Notes: generated from the sequence alone by a model not told the origin. Numbered from the stretch's first letter, positions 25,017 to 36,189 are shown. The stretch is DNA of 64,000 nt from Anthoceros angustus (GCA_010909165.1 VJWM01000011.1:992001-1056000), one strand, 5' to 3'. A program made the numbers and translations.

Positions 25017-27446
25017 TTACAGGATGCAGCATAGGGATTGGCAGCAGCAAATTCCACAGCAGCATCTGGATGGGTAGTCTTTCATGTACACTTCCTTCTT
25101 GAGGCCAACTATGTAGGACTTGAAGGACTTGCCTCTGTGGGACATCACCACACGGGTAACAGGGACGTAGCTCAAGGTGTGCCTCTCACAGATGATTCTG
25201 GCAGCGGGAGGAACAGGAGTTCTTTCTGCAATCACATCTGAGGACAGCTTCGTGAGCCAATACGAATCTGGAAATTGAATGGGCTGACACTGGTAGGACT
25301 GACCACTGTGTAGCTCAACTCCCTGGGCTTTGTGAAAAATCTCATCCGGCACAGAAGCTGCATTGCTCGAGGCGCTCACCTTCCGATTTTGCAAGGTTCG
25401 CCTGCACAGTCACGAGTTGCTGGCATGAGGAATTTACAGCTCTCTAAAAGAAGTCAGGGCTGCAGAGGAAACTGCAAGCTGCTTACCAGCGCACGAGCAG
25501 GAGTTTGCGACAAAGCAAAGCACCATTCCCCGAACAGGTTCTGCATTTGATAAGGCCCTGGGACAAGCAGGCCGGGCATCTTAACTTGCCTGTGCCTCCA
25601 CATTTGTTACAGCTGTACAGCCGCACAAGGATCAGGGTATATACAATTCAGCAAGACGGAAAACTTTGATCAACATGTCAGACTGAAGAAAGCCAAAAGA
25701 AAAGCCCTGCTGATCAGGATATAGGTAGACAACGTACTGGGTATCAGAGCTGCCCTATAGAGCAATGAGACCTCTGCCATAACCACCAGGGCACTGGTCA
25801 TAATGCCAGGGTGATACGATCCAGGCCTCTTACCAGCCATTTACAGAGTTACAAAGCAAAGCACCATTCCCCGAACAGGTTCTGCATTTGATAAGGCCCT
25901 GGGACAAGCAGGCCGGGCATCTTAACTTGCCTGTGCCTCCACATTTGTTACAGCTGTACAGCCGTGTACAAGGATCAGCGGGTGGCATACAATTCAGCAA
26001 GACGGAAAACTTTGATCAACACGTCAGGACTGAAGAAAGCCAAAAAGAAAAAGCCCCGTTGATCAGGATATAGGTAGACAACGTACTGGGTATCAGAGCC
26101 GTCTTGGTGAGCAATGAGACCTCTGCCATAACAATCTGGGCACTCGGTCATAATGCCAGGGTGATACGATCCAGGCTCTTTACCAGCATTGCAAATAGGA
26201 CAGGCCACCTCCCCACGTCCTGAGCATTCTGAAGCCAAGGCAAATTGACTCTTCAACAACTTGGATAGAGAAAATTAAGGAAGAAACACAGCCCTTCTTT
26301 GCTTCAAGTCATACAACAACTGTTACCTGAACACCGTAGAACGACTTCCGAGTGTGGCAAACTAATGCTCGTTTCCTTGATTGGTGTGAACAACAGAGGA
26401 AACTCTTTTCTTACGTCTACCTCCCACAGCGCAGGAGTATGCCCCTTGTCCTTTCCATCCACTGGTCCTCCTGTATAGGGTTCGGTTTCATGGAGAACGT
26501 TTCTCTCTTCAATAAAAGTCTCCAGGGTTCCGATATACACGTTGCAGTCTTCCACCTTCTCAAGGTCCCACTTCTTAGCTGGTTTGCCTCCCCAACAGCA
26601 GTTTGAGCTGACATAGTCTACTAGAATCTCTCGTATGTCCTCCTCTTGTAATGCCTGCACACTAGTTCAAGTTATAGGTCAGATGTGGGCCTTATCAAAG
26701 ACAAATTCCGTGCTTTCCTAATCCTTCAGTTGGTACCTGGGCTGGTTCGGGGGTTGGATCAAATATCCTGTGTCTGCATACACGGAGTAACATACAGATC
26801 TTTCAATGTGCAAAGCCAGCATACATAGGCGCTAAAGACATACGCATCACAGCAACCTAGCAGGACAAACTAGGCCTCTGGACACACGCTAAACTTGAAA
26901 GCAACCTCTAACTTTAACTGCAAACTCTAGGAACAGCGATGTGCATGGTACTGCACAAGCACATCCTTTACCTGCAGGAGGAGCAGTCCACTGAGGGTAA
27001 GGCTCGTGAGAAGCAGCATTCCGAACTTCAGTAGGAGAAACTTCAGCCTCAGGAGGCTGCACACTGGGTGTTCCCGTGGACTTGGAATATCCCATGTGTG
27101 TCCATTCTGCCAGCCGGCCTTGAGCATCATCTGCCAGGTGGATACACCACACGGGGGTTAAGGTTTCAGCACCAGACGTTCGAAATCTAGACTGGAAGCT
27201 CCTGCATCATGCATATCCCCTGTTTAACATGTTCTAACCAATCCCTCTCGTGCGTAGCTTCAGCATCAAAGGGTGCAACTTACAGAAACCGGTTAACAGG
27301 ATCACGGTCGGGGCAAGACACTTACGTAATCCATACAGCGGTGGTAAGGAGTCCAGCAGAGATGGAGCCGATGGCAGCTCCGAGGTTGAATCGGGAGTTG
27401 AAGGGCCAAGCAAAGGCTCATGATAGGCGTCGCGTCCTCCCACCAT
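25017..27446 (-). CDS. SSUH2-like protein with DnaJ-type Cys-rich repeats
   Basis: Exons: 27326-27446, 26972-27130, 26737-26767, 26327-26661, 26087-26228, 25487-25612, 25017-25401. Phases close; the product is 432 aa. The protein has a Pro-rich N-terminus, a conserved domain (DIREILVDYVSSNCCWGGKP, ETFIEERN), then CxxCxGxG-like knuckles (CSECSGRG, CPDCYGRG, CNKCGGTG, CRTCSGNG) of the DnaJ zinc-finger type without a J domain. The C-terminus has AASVPDEIF, VPPAARIICERHTLS, VPVTRV and a Cys-rich tail, as in plant SSUH2 homologues. The biochemical role of the family is not established. A duplication of about 340 bp lies inside the gene and adds a second, unusable copy of exon 6 at 25857-25953. The acceptor of exon 4 (26661) was chosen for phase. 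Confidence 0.85.
25510..26190. repeat. Intragenic tandem duplication, about 340 bp x 2
   Basis: 25510-25849 and 25850-26190 are adjacent direct copies covering the zinc-knuckle exons of the SSUH2-like gene. Exon 5 is intact only in the right-hand copy (26087-26228); in the left copy it carries frameshifts and a stop. Exon 6 is followed by a correct coding end and donor only in the left copy (25487-25612). Many differences are single-base changes in homopolymer runs. Confidence 0.85.
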
Positions 27447-27832
27447 GGTCCTGCTACACGATCCGCTTGATCCACCCCGCAAGCTTGTGAAAAGCAACGT
27501 CTGTTGTGAACTGGCTTGCCCGCTTGACGTGGCTCGCTCTCTTGCCTAATCTTTCACTAGCAATAATACAATAGACAAACATATGAAACGTGGGCCGGTG
27601 CCTCTTTACCAGCTCGGAAAACTGTACAGAAAACTGTTCCCTCCAACATGCGAACGAACGAACGCTCCACGAGTCCGAGTCCTATCTAACAGACGAAGAC
27701 CAGCCAATCTACAACATCCGATGCCTCCACAGATCTGTGCAGAACCGCACAATTCAGAGAGGCACCGGAAGCAGATGCACACAGTAAACAGCGGACTCTG
27801 CTCTGTGTCCTTGAAATTGTCTCCGTGTCGGC

Positions 27833-28476
27833 CTAAGCAACCGGAATCGAGCGCGGTTCCGGCCTCTGTGTTTCCTTCTCCTTAGGGTCAAGGACGCCGT
27901 GCTCCACCTTGGCTTGGACATCATCAACCTGACGTTCTCTGGCAGCCGAAATCGTCGAACAAATCGGCCATGAGCTCGTTCCACACCATGCCATTGCTCC
28001 GTGTCCTACACATCCTCCCGGCTACATTCACCGGTGATCTTCATAACCCGTCCTTCCTCAAGCTCAACCTTCACTTCGTTCTAGTTCATGACGGTGGATG
28101 TCTCAAATCCAAGATTGCAGGGACCCGATCCCGGATTGACATGGTATCAAGACGAAGGATCATCAGCGTGTTTGAAAGGACGGAATTCAGTGCGGTTACC
28201 AGGCAAATCAGCTCGGAATACGTGCTCTTTGGGAGTCTTCACCCAGTGCACTCTTGCGTTGAGAACAGAAGTAACATGTCTTGCAGCAGGAGAAGACTGA
28301 AGCTGTCCCGCCACGCTCTCGAACAGATTGCACGACCCGCTCTCGAACGGATTCCACAACCCGCTCTCGAACGGATCCCAGATCCTGCTCTCAAATGGAT
28401 CCCAGGCCCCGGTGGTGGAGAACGGATCCCAGATGCTTGAAGGGGCGCGGCCTGGGAAGAAAGGCGCCAGCGCCAT
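27833..28476 (-). pseudogene. Class I small heat-shock protein (HSP20) pseudogene
   Basis: Exon 1 runs from ATG 28476 to a donor after ADLPG near 28203, as in the intact HSP20 gene at 30.5-31.1 kb. The second part reads NEVKVELEEGRVMKITGE, then an in-frame TAG, then [24 protein letters not shown], then a one-base frameshift before VDDVQAKVEHGVLD and the C-terminal RSIPVA with stop at 27833. So the alpha-crystallin domain is broken twice. The N-terminal arm has about five WDPFE-like units, where the intact gene has two, created by tandem copies of about 24 bp at 28315-28435. Confidence 0.85.
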
Positions 28477-28604
28477 CGTGCTATCTCGGCGATCTCGCAA
28501 CTGTCACTCAGTAAGATTCTGCAGCCGTCTATGGTCAGGGCTTCGAGCTTCGGTGTTGTTGCTCTCAATGCTGAGTGTTCAAATTCTGCGTGCCAGAGAC
28601 TTAC

Positions 28605-29690
28605 CTTGAAGAGCGCTGCCCGTCTCAAGCTTCCGTGTCTGCCTCTCCGCGGTTTTGTCTAGCTTCCTCCAGACTCTGCCGGAATCGGACCCGGAAACAC
28701 AGTGAGGAATAGGCAAAGGCACAGGAGGATGTAAACGGAACGTCTCCTTCACCGCCGCCTGAAGGTAAGGAAGATACGGAATGTCGTCCTCGGTGACCAC
28801 CCGATCCCTCCCCACCAAAGTATCCATCTCTTGTTGAGCTATTTTCAGCTGCTCTGGATGTCTCAGCAATTCCGCCATAGCCCACTCAACGCTGAGGATG
28901 GAGCTGTCTGTCCCGGCATCGTACATCTTCTAGAGAGCACATGAGAAATATTCAGTTGACAGAGACACATGATCTTCTCCTGAAAACGATGACAGCAGTT
29001 TTTGAGTCCTGCACCTGCTACCATGAGGATGCGTTTCATGTTGTTGTTTGTCAAGGTGCCTGAGCAGCACGTCCAGAACATCCCGAGCTGCTGTGCACGT
29101 GGCACCTGGCTCTATGGTTCGCAGGTACTGCCGATGCTCAGCTATTACCATTTCGTAGAAAGCATCCATGGGTTGCTTGCATGTTCCCCTTGGTCCTGCC
29201 GATTAGTCTGTCCAAGAAGCCTAGATAGGGAACAAAGTCCTCCATGAGGGGAGCCAATGCCAGCCGGAGAACTTCCTTCACCAGAGCCTGGAACTCTTCT
29301 GCCTGCAGGCACAATCTCCAAGCTTGCTTGTATTAAGTTCACACAACCTCCCCGTCAACTACGAGAATTAAATGAACATCCTCACACAAACAAACAAACC
29401 AACCTGCTCGCGGTTCGAGACGAAGGACTGGTCGGACTCCCGAGCCTCCTGCTTCTCGCCGTAATCGAAGAACCTCTTGCTGAAAATGGTTCGGGTGCTG
29501 ACGTTAAACAGGAGCAGACCCACCTTGTCATGGATGCCGATGCACGATGGGGCGTACTGTCTCCAAGAGTTCGAACAGGACCTGGTGAGGCAGCTTGTGG
29601 GGATTGGAGAAGATGGGCACCAGGCTTCCCAGCACAGGCCATCCTGGAGGCCCAGGAGGGAGCCTGGGTTTCCTGCTCGCTGCCTTTCAC
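28605..29690 (-). pseudogene. Cytochrome P450 pseudogene (plant A-type), internally deleted and truncated
   Basis: P450 segments in order on the minus strand: the Pro-rich hinge RLPPGPPGWPVLGSL near 29650; FNVSTRTIFSKRFFDYGEK ending at a donor at 29404; an exon at 29022-29302 with DFVPYLGFLDRLIGRTKG; and an exon at 28605-28929 with the I-helix AGTDSS and the K-helix ExxR in KETFRLHPP. About 110 residues between the hinge and FNVSTRT are missing with no intron there. At least three frameshifts occur (near 29540, 29170 and 29060). After the K-helix the sequence leaves the family, so the PERF motif and the haem-binding Cys loop are absent. No function is expected. Confidence 0.8.
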
Positions 29691-30479
29691 ACCATGGTGC
29701 ACACAATTACAGCCCTGCCATTCCTGCCAACACCAGCTGCCATTTCGCATTGCTGAGATGCCCATTGGCAGGGATGTCCGCCATGGAGCCAGCTACCCAC
29801 CTTCACTCGGACCATTTCCACTTCTCTGGAACCCGGAACCGGCCGATGCCATATGTAATACATACGTAACTCCCCATCCGCATAAACATAGTCAACATAC
29901 GTCGGCTTTGTATAGGATTGTACAAGAATCCACGATTCTTGTGCCAAAGATCGGGGTTCGACTGCTACTCTCAATATTATTGCTGATAAGCCTGGTACCT
30001 CGTCCAAATTGAGGAGTTGAAGGAGCTTGGGGCTGACACTGTGGCCACATAGTAGCTCAGTGATACTAAGAAAAATTTTGCTGTTTAGCTTTCTGACTTC
30101 CTCCCACTCGGTCTGCCCGGTAAATGGGTAAAGCCTTCGTTCTACATTTTTGGATAGATGGAACACGGCATCTTGGAAATCCGAGCGAGCAAGTTGTGTC
30201 TCTGAAAGAAAGAACCATCGCTGAAAGACTCAGGGTTTGCTTGAATGTCTTTATATTAGTGCAGCGCAATTTGTAGCAGCATTGTCCTCACAGGCATTGC
30301 AAATTTACACATCCATCTACACAGTGCAAAAGAGTCCAGTTTCCCTGTGCTACCTACAAGCAGTACAATCCCCGCCTGTCTGCCCCTGGAGGCGGGTGCT
30401 GTTTCACAGAGATGTAGCTACTACGTATCCAGAACTCCATATACCACAGCTACGAAGAGAGTTTGCCAAACCGATTGGT
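29691..30479. other. Region between P450 relic and HSP20 gene
   Basis: A minus-strand frame of about 159 residues spans 29687-30166 (it includes WEEVRKLNSKIFLSITELL). It resembles nothing I can name and is not clearly part of the P450. The rest should be the 3' side of the HSP20 gene. Confidence 0.3.
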
Positions 30480-31115
30480 CTAAGAAACATCCACAGACCG
30501 TGCTTCCGCCTTCTGAGGTTCGGACTTGGGGACGTGGACTTCCAGCACCCCGTTCTCCACCTTGGCACTGATGTCATCCATCTTGGCATTGTCTGGCAAC
30601 CGGAACCTGCGCACGAATTGGCCATATGCGCGTTCCACACGATGCCATTGGTCTTTTTCGTCCGTGACCTCCCGACGACGCTCGCCGCTCAGCTTCAAGA
30701 CACTTCCATCCTCAATCTCAACCTTCACTTCCCCCTTGCCCAGGCCTACCTCACAAATGAGAACTCCACATTCAGCGATCGCCTGATGCTTGCATGAATT
30801 CGTGAGCTGCTAGCAGCGCTGAATAGGACACTTCTTGAAGTTCAAGAACATGCATGTCGACCTTCACCAAAATCAGCCAGGTCTTGAAACAGCGAGCATA
30901 AGGAGTCATCTACCTGGCAAATCAGCCTTGATAACATGCTCGGTTGGGGTCTCCACCCAGTCCACCCTCGTGTTGACCACCGAAGCAACATCCCTGGCCG
31001 CCGGTGTGCTTTGCAGCTGTCCAACAACGTTCTCGAACGGATCCCAGACGTTGGTGAGGGAGAAGGGATCCCAAACGCTTGTGGTTCCCCGGCCGAAGAA
31101 CGGCATCAACGCCAT
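30480..31115 (-). CDS. HSP20: Class I cytosolic small heat-shock protein (HSP20)
   Basis: Exons 30914-31115 and 30480-30745, GT-AG intron of 168 bp, 155 aa, the usual length for plant class I sHSPs. It is an ATP-independent chaperone that should form oligomers and hold unfolding proteins. The N-terminal arm [18 protein letters not shown] has two WDPF units. The alpha-crystallin domain includes [18 protein letters not shown], then [39 protein letters not shown] and the short C-terminal extension with RSVDVS. An intron within this family is uncommon in flowering plants, where class I genes are usually intronless. The nearby pseudogene at 27.8-28.5 kb has the intron at the same place, so the copy arose by DNA duplication. 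Confidence 0.95.
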
Positions 31116-31626
31116 GGCGCTAGCAGGTGACTTCAACTTTCTCGCTCACAGAATCGACAAATGCAGAACGGCAATCCAAAGGCCAGAAGCACTCAACGCA
31201 CAATGAAAAATCTCGCCCCCTGCTGCGCTTCTTGTAGAGAGAGCTCATCTCCGAGTTTCCATAGACGCACATCGTTATCGTTCCAGCACGATCTGTTCGC
31301 TTCGGTGTCTTTCTCCCCGCTTCTCTCGCTGGCTCCTAGGACCTTCCAGACCCGGCGCAATACATATTCCCAGGGCGAAAAACATGTACTTCTGGTCCCC
31401 TTGCATCTCCGGCCTCCTCTCCGCTTGCGTCGTGCAGCACATGCCGTGCGTCTGCGGTGCTTTTTTCATCGTTAACAGCAGATGCAGAATGAGAAGAAGA
31501 ATTTTATTTAAGTCCACTAAGGACGGATTTCCGTCATGGGACTGAAATATGATAACTACAATTATTGTGATAAAATATTTTGGATTAATATAAAGGTAAA
31601 ATTTAAACAAGATAAATAATCTTCAA

Positions 31627-32700
31627 TCAATGAACAGTGTCAATGAAATTGCGCGAACGAAGGCTAAACATCACCAATTCATCCCCACGAAAGAAAGCCA
31701 CTTGACCTTCAACACGAGCTGCTCTGAAAGCGGGTAACTTCTCCTTCTTAGTCTTCCATTGCAATGGTGTAAGATCCTCATTTATATGTAACTGAGTTGT
31801 CCGTAACATAGACCTAGCCTTCATAACCTGGAGGCGATCATCCATAGAGTGAAAAGTCATAATCAATATGCGCTCCCTACCAGCATCCTTTCTAAGCCAG
31901 AAGGCTCGAGGAACGACCACATCGACCTCTAGCCTATTGAGAAACTCCTTTGCAGCCACAAGTAGTGCAACAATGTCATTACCAAGACCAGAATTTCTCA
32001 AGTTCAAAGCACGTCGAGCACGGTCCGCCGTCTCGGAAACAACTTCCGATACTGTGTTGCCACCAGGACAAGAAGGAGCAGGGGGATCATTAATCCCCAT
32101 GAGGTTTTTACCAGTAAGCTTCTCCAAATATGTAGGTAAAACTTATTTCGTTGAAGTGAAATGATTTTCCAAATTTATGGCTTTCTCCTCTATGGTCCGT
32201 GAAAAAAATTCATTTTGTAATCCTTGCTCCACCAATCTTTCGAAGAGTCTTCCAACCTGATCATCCAAACCCTGCGACTTTTTGGCCATATAACTGTGCA
32301 TTTCTTCCCTCTGTGCATGAATAAGCTTGAGAATAACCTTCTTGTAGCCTTCCAAACTAGGTGCCAAATCTGCCTTCGACAAGCAACCCACACAAGGAAC
32401 AAGAATTTCCAAGGCATTGACTTGCAAAAGCATGAATCAAACTTGACCTGGAAAGACGCCTCAAAATCTTTAGCCCATGTCCCATGCCAAAGATTGGTGC
32501 CTAGCCAAAAGAGACTCATATTTTTCTCTGAAGGAAATATTCTCCGCCTCAATTTTAAGTACTCTAGTCTCCAATACAGATACCGCGTTGTTTTCATATT
32601 TGTCCTCAATACTACGTAATCTAGTATGCAATATTGATACCCTGTTGTCTACATATTTAACTGTTTTACGCTTAGCGACAATAAAAGTCATAACCTCAAA
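31627..32700 (-). pseudogene. L1 ORF1p-like retrotransposon protein, decayed
   Basis: The minus strand encodes a coiled-coil-rich region (RLRSIEDKYENNAVSVLETR near 32600), a middle part after frameshifts (32143-32433: GYKKVILKLIHAQREEMHSY), and a continuous 166-codon frame (31627-32127). The last has an RRM-like fold pattern (ERILIMTFHSMDDRLQVM) and the C-terminal domain pattern LHINEDLTPLQWKTKKEKLP followed by AFRAARVEGQVAFFRGDEL. This layout of coiled coil, RRM and CTD is that of L1 ORF1p (Transposase_22). Frame changes separate the parts, and no ORF2 follows, since the HSP20 gene lies downstream. A 5'-fragment insertion or degenerate element is likely. Confidence 0.65.
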
Positions 32701-32896
32701 AAATCAAGAAAAATAAAAACCGCGACCTCCTTCTCCACACCACCCACTACAGTCGCTGCACCAAAAACCCTAAATCATGTCCTCACCGCAACCTCCTCCA
32801 CCCTATGCTCACCGCAATATCAACCCCAATCCCCCATGCTCCAGAGCCACATAGGCCACCACAAAGCAAGCCCTGAACCCTAGGACATGCCCCACC

Positions 32897-33080
32897 TCAC
32901 ACGGTACCGCACCGCACCGCACCGCACCGCACCGCACCGCACCGCACCGCACCGCACCGCACCGCACCGCACCGCACCGCACCGCACCGCACCGCACCGC
33001 ACACCGCACACCGCACACCGCATACCGCACACCGCACACCGCACACCGCACACCACACACTGCACCGTACCGCACACCAA
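32897..33080. repeat. CCGCA pentamer microsatellite grading into ACACCGC heptamers
   Basis: About twenty uninterrupted CCGCA units run from 32898 to 33000, followed by ACACCGC-type units to about 33070. All six frames are open through the array, producing artefactual frames such as HRTAP repeats. Confidence 0.97.
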
Positions 33081-33099
33081 GGAAGGCTGAGCTTGAAAT

Positions 33100-35010
33100 A
33101 GCCTACTTACGTTCAGACACCGCGGCGCTGAATGTGGCGAGATGGCTCTAGTTCTTCACAGGTTCATTCGGTTGCGAGTCGCGGATGGAAGGCCTCGATC
33201 GCGAGACAGGGTGAAGCCCTCAATTTTCGCGAAATATTTTTCAAATACGTATCCAAATCGCACCTATTCTTGTTTGTTTGTTTGTACCGACATATCCATT
33301 CTCCCTCAATCTTTAAGGACATGCGGGTTTATATTGTTTGGAGAATTAGAAGACTTTCTATAGATATTTTGATATTTCAAAGTATACATCGAAGTCCCAC
33401 ACTACGAATTTTAACCCGGAGTAATCCTGTAAGATATTAACAACTAGAATTTATAATCTGGAGCCCCGCACACTGTAGTAACCCCATAGAAGAAGAAGGA
33501 GAAATGGAATTTATAATTTGGAGGGCCCCACACACTGTGGAGACCGAGAGCATGATATATATATCTGGGGAATGGGTAGCACCCCATCTGAGCACTAATC
33601 CGTCCCAACGTAACTCTTAATTTCCAATGAACCCATGTCACTCCTTGAAGGAGGATGACATGCGGCTTTATGGCGAGGGAGCACTGTGGACCACGGATTT
33701 CCTCCTTAGGTAGGAAAAGGGTCAGGTTTTTTGTTTTTTTTCCGTAGGCGTGGGCAGGAAATAAGGCGGAATGGGAGAAATAAGTCCGGAGGAGCTCCGG
33801 ACTACACTTCGGAGTAAACTGGAGGACTCCGGAGCATACTCCGGAAGAGCTACGGGCTGCCCTCTGACAGAAGGGTCCGGACCGCCCTTCGGAGTGCACA
33901 GGGTAAGTCCGGAGCACACTCCGGAGTAGGATGGGATAAGTACGCCAAGTAAAGTAACTTAGGAGTCAACAATACGAATGCATACTTTTATCTTCACCCG
34001 ACCCTTACGCATATTTCTGTTGAATCTTGCCTTCTCATCCTGCCCACTTGTTGCAAAATATGGCTTCAACAAAAAAGGCATAAGAGGAACTATCCCCAAT
34101 GATACATGGAGTTATAACATGGCCTTGGACTTGCATTGTTGGCTCAGTCAAAATGCGACCTTCCATCATTCTCTTCCATAGGCTGCTCTCCCTCAAAATG
34201 GTTGCATCATGAACTCCCCCTAGATGGGTGTAGCCTAAGTGGAGGAGTGGATTGCATTATAGTTGATAAAAATTATAAAATAGTATGTCCATACTTACTA
34301 AACCATTACAATTATAATCCAAAAACAATACAAAATAAATACCTAAATAGAAAAACTACATAGACAAGGAGCACTCTACATGGAAGGTAGACAGAATAAC
34401 CACACGAAAGCTGTAGGAAATGAGTATGGCACTCTTGGAGGCATGTGCATAGAATGGGCATGTCATGGCACATACAGGTCAAGACAGTTTGAGCAGTGTG
34501 CACAGGACGTGACCATGAGGGCATGTCCAGTCATGTTGTGTACGTGTGGGCTGCGAGCATGGGCATGTGAGAGGTAAGGTAATGCGTGGTGACTAGATGG
34601 TATGTGCATATGATGTGATGTGGATGAAATGGCATGCATGAGCATTATGTGCTTGGATGAGGGCAAGTGGTGCAGATCGGCACCAAGGACAAGCGCAATT
34701 AAGGCTCAGCGGCGGTGATCTCTCCGGATGCGCGGGCAACGCACATGTCCCTTCGAAGTCCGGGGCCGGTCATTAAGAGTGACGGCGGTGGGGACTACAA
34801 AGCAGAGCAACCCATCGAACACCATGGATTGTTGATGTGCAAAAATCCACCTTTTACTTTTCCTTTGGACGTTGGTTGCTAGCAGCAGTATTTCTGCCTC
34901 CTTAGCAACTGTCTTTTCCTCACTGTCCCTTGTAGGTTGCAGCCCTGGTCGTGATTTACATGTGAGTCCGTCAACAACTGATTTATGAAAATAGAGGGGT
35001 TGTGATAGGT
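33100..35010. other. Intergenic DNA with small repeats
   Basis: A short direct repeat built on GAATTTATAAT(C/T)TGGAG occurs at 33448-33475 and 33508-33535. A cluster of TCCGGA palindromes fills 33783-33930. The rest contains no supported gene. Confidence 0.45.
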
Positions 35011-35015
35011 TAGCG

Positions 35016-35516
35016 TTAGATGCCTATGACCACTATGCGGCTATGGCGCGACAGGCACCTTTTTATACCCCGTGAATGTATTACAAGCACTAACATTATG
35101 GATGCTCCATGTATAGGAAATAACCGCTCTCCTTGGCCATTGAGAACATGACGTCGCAAAGGCGTCATGCGTAATGATACGTTGTGCTCCAATTGGACAG
35201 CAAGCCAGGTGGGACCCTGAGTCGTCGAGGGGGGCCCCGTAATGATACGTTGCCCTCCAATTGGACAGTGAGCCAAGTGGGATCCTGAGTCGTCGAGGGG
35301 CGCCCCACAGCTGTAGGGTGAGAGAGAACAGGCCAGAGGCTGGATCAAACCTAGGGGGAACCTCATCGTAGTAGAAAAAGAAGCACGTGCGATTCGGAAT
35401 GCCTGGATGCAAGGCCGAGGCAGAAGCCAGGAGCTTGCTCCCTTCCCTGAGCAAGAGTCCAAGTCACGAAAGCACCTTCTCGTTCGGAAGGCGCAGTCCA
35501 TAGCGCTGTCCATCAT
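35016..35516 (-). pseudogene. Non-LTR retroelement fragment: Cys/His motif region
   Basis: The minus strand reads SYSCGAPLDDSGSHLAHC-type sequence followed by PIGGQRIIT. The Cys/His segment is duplicated head to tail (about 35190-35250 and 35250-35315). The same motif, diverged, occurs downstream of the reverse-transcriptase relic at 43.1 kb, so this is a piece of the same family. Frameshifts are visible. C-x-C-x(8)-H-x(3)-C just before an endonuclease-like domain recalls the R2-type arrangement. Confidence 0.6.
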
Positions 35517-35559
35517 TTATGATGACAGCGGAAAACTGAGAACGGGGTGCCAGGGCTCT

Positions 35560-36180
35560 GATCTTGCACGCTAATATGTATTTTAATGATACCCTGTGCA
35601 ATGGGGTGTCGGTTAGGGTGGATGTAATTCTAATCCGAGGGGACCAAATCTCTGTCGTAACAGACCTTACTCAGAACTCCATTTTTGAGCATGTCATTAT
35701 CAACCCTCTGGGCTGGGCGACGGAGGGATGCGCGACTGCCAAGGTACACAAGTACACACCTTTGCAGGACGGCCACACCTTCATCCCCCTCGCCATTAAG
35801 ACTCACGGGGCTATGAGCAAGGATTTCTCCCGGCTCATTAAGGATTATGCTAAAGCCACCACAGTCGTCGGAATGGTGTGGGTCTCTCTCTTTTCTCGGT
35901 TGTGGCTTTCTTTCGACATCAGGTATCCATTGCCTTGCAGAGGGTGCTGGCCAACGCTATTTACAGGACGGCAACGAGCGCAGGAGACGTGGCGTCATCG
36001 GCACCAGTTGTAGGTAGGCCATCTCGGACCATGACATAATCGGGGTAGTAGATAGCTGGTGACATTCGTGAGGGCTACCTCCTCCCGACTCTTGGCCCTT
36101 TAGTGGGTTGTCCCTCCTCGGTTCGGGGTGGATGGGTTTTCCCCTCTCTTCTTTTTCATAAAGTCTCCATTCCTCTCTTT
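35560..36180 (+). pseudogene. Non-LTR retroelement 3' end: endonuclease-like domain and 3' module
   Basis: A plus-strand frame (35564-36013) contains RVDVILIRGDQISVVTDLTQ, NPLGWATEGCATAKVHKYTP and FIPLAIKTHGAMSKDF, then after a frameshift QVSIALQRVLANAIYRTATS and APVV. I interpret this as the C-terminal, possibly restriction-like endonuclease, domain of the family whose reverse transcriptase lies at 43-44.8 kb. It is followed at 36068-36180 by the family's shared 3' module (CTTGGCCCTTTAGTGGGTTG then GGGGTGGATGGGTTTT). The endonuclease assignment is inference. Confidence 0.55.
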
Positions 36181-36189
36181 CGTGACTGC

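Noticed and set aside
25857-25953. Use of the second exon-6 copy in the SSUH2-like gene
   Set aside because: It runs into the decayed copy of exon 5 and has no donor that keeps the frame. The copy at 25487-25612 gives the family-like continuation VRWRTLQNRKVS.
28605-29690. Functional cytochrome P450
   Set aside because: The haem-binding Cys loop is missing, there is a deletion of about 110 residues, and at least three frameshifts occur.
29257-30012. A 251-codon plus-strand frame
   Set aside because: It lies antisense to recognisable P450 segments and has no similarity of its own.
32809-33090. Frames encoding RCGAV and HRTAP repeats
   Set aside because: They are translations of the CCGCA microsatellite in every frame.
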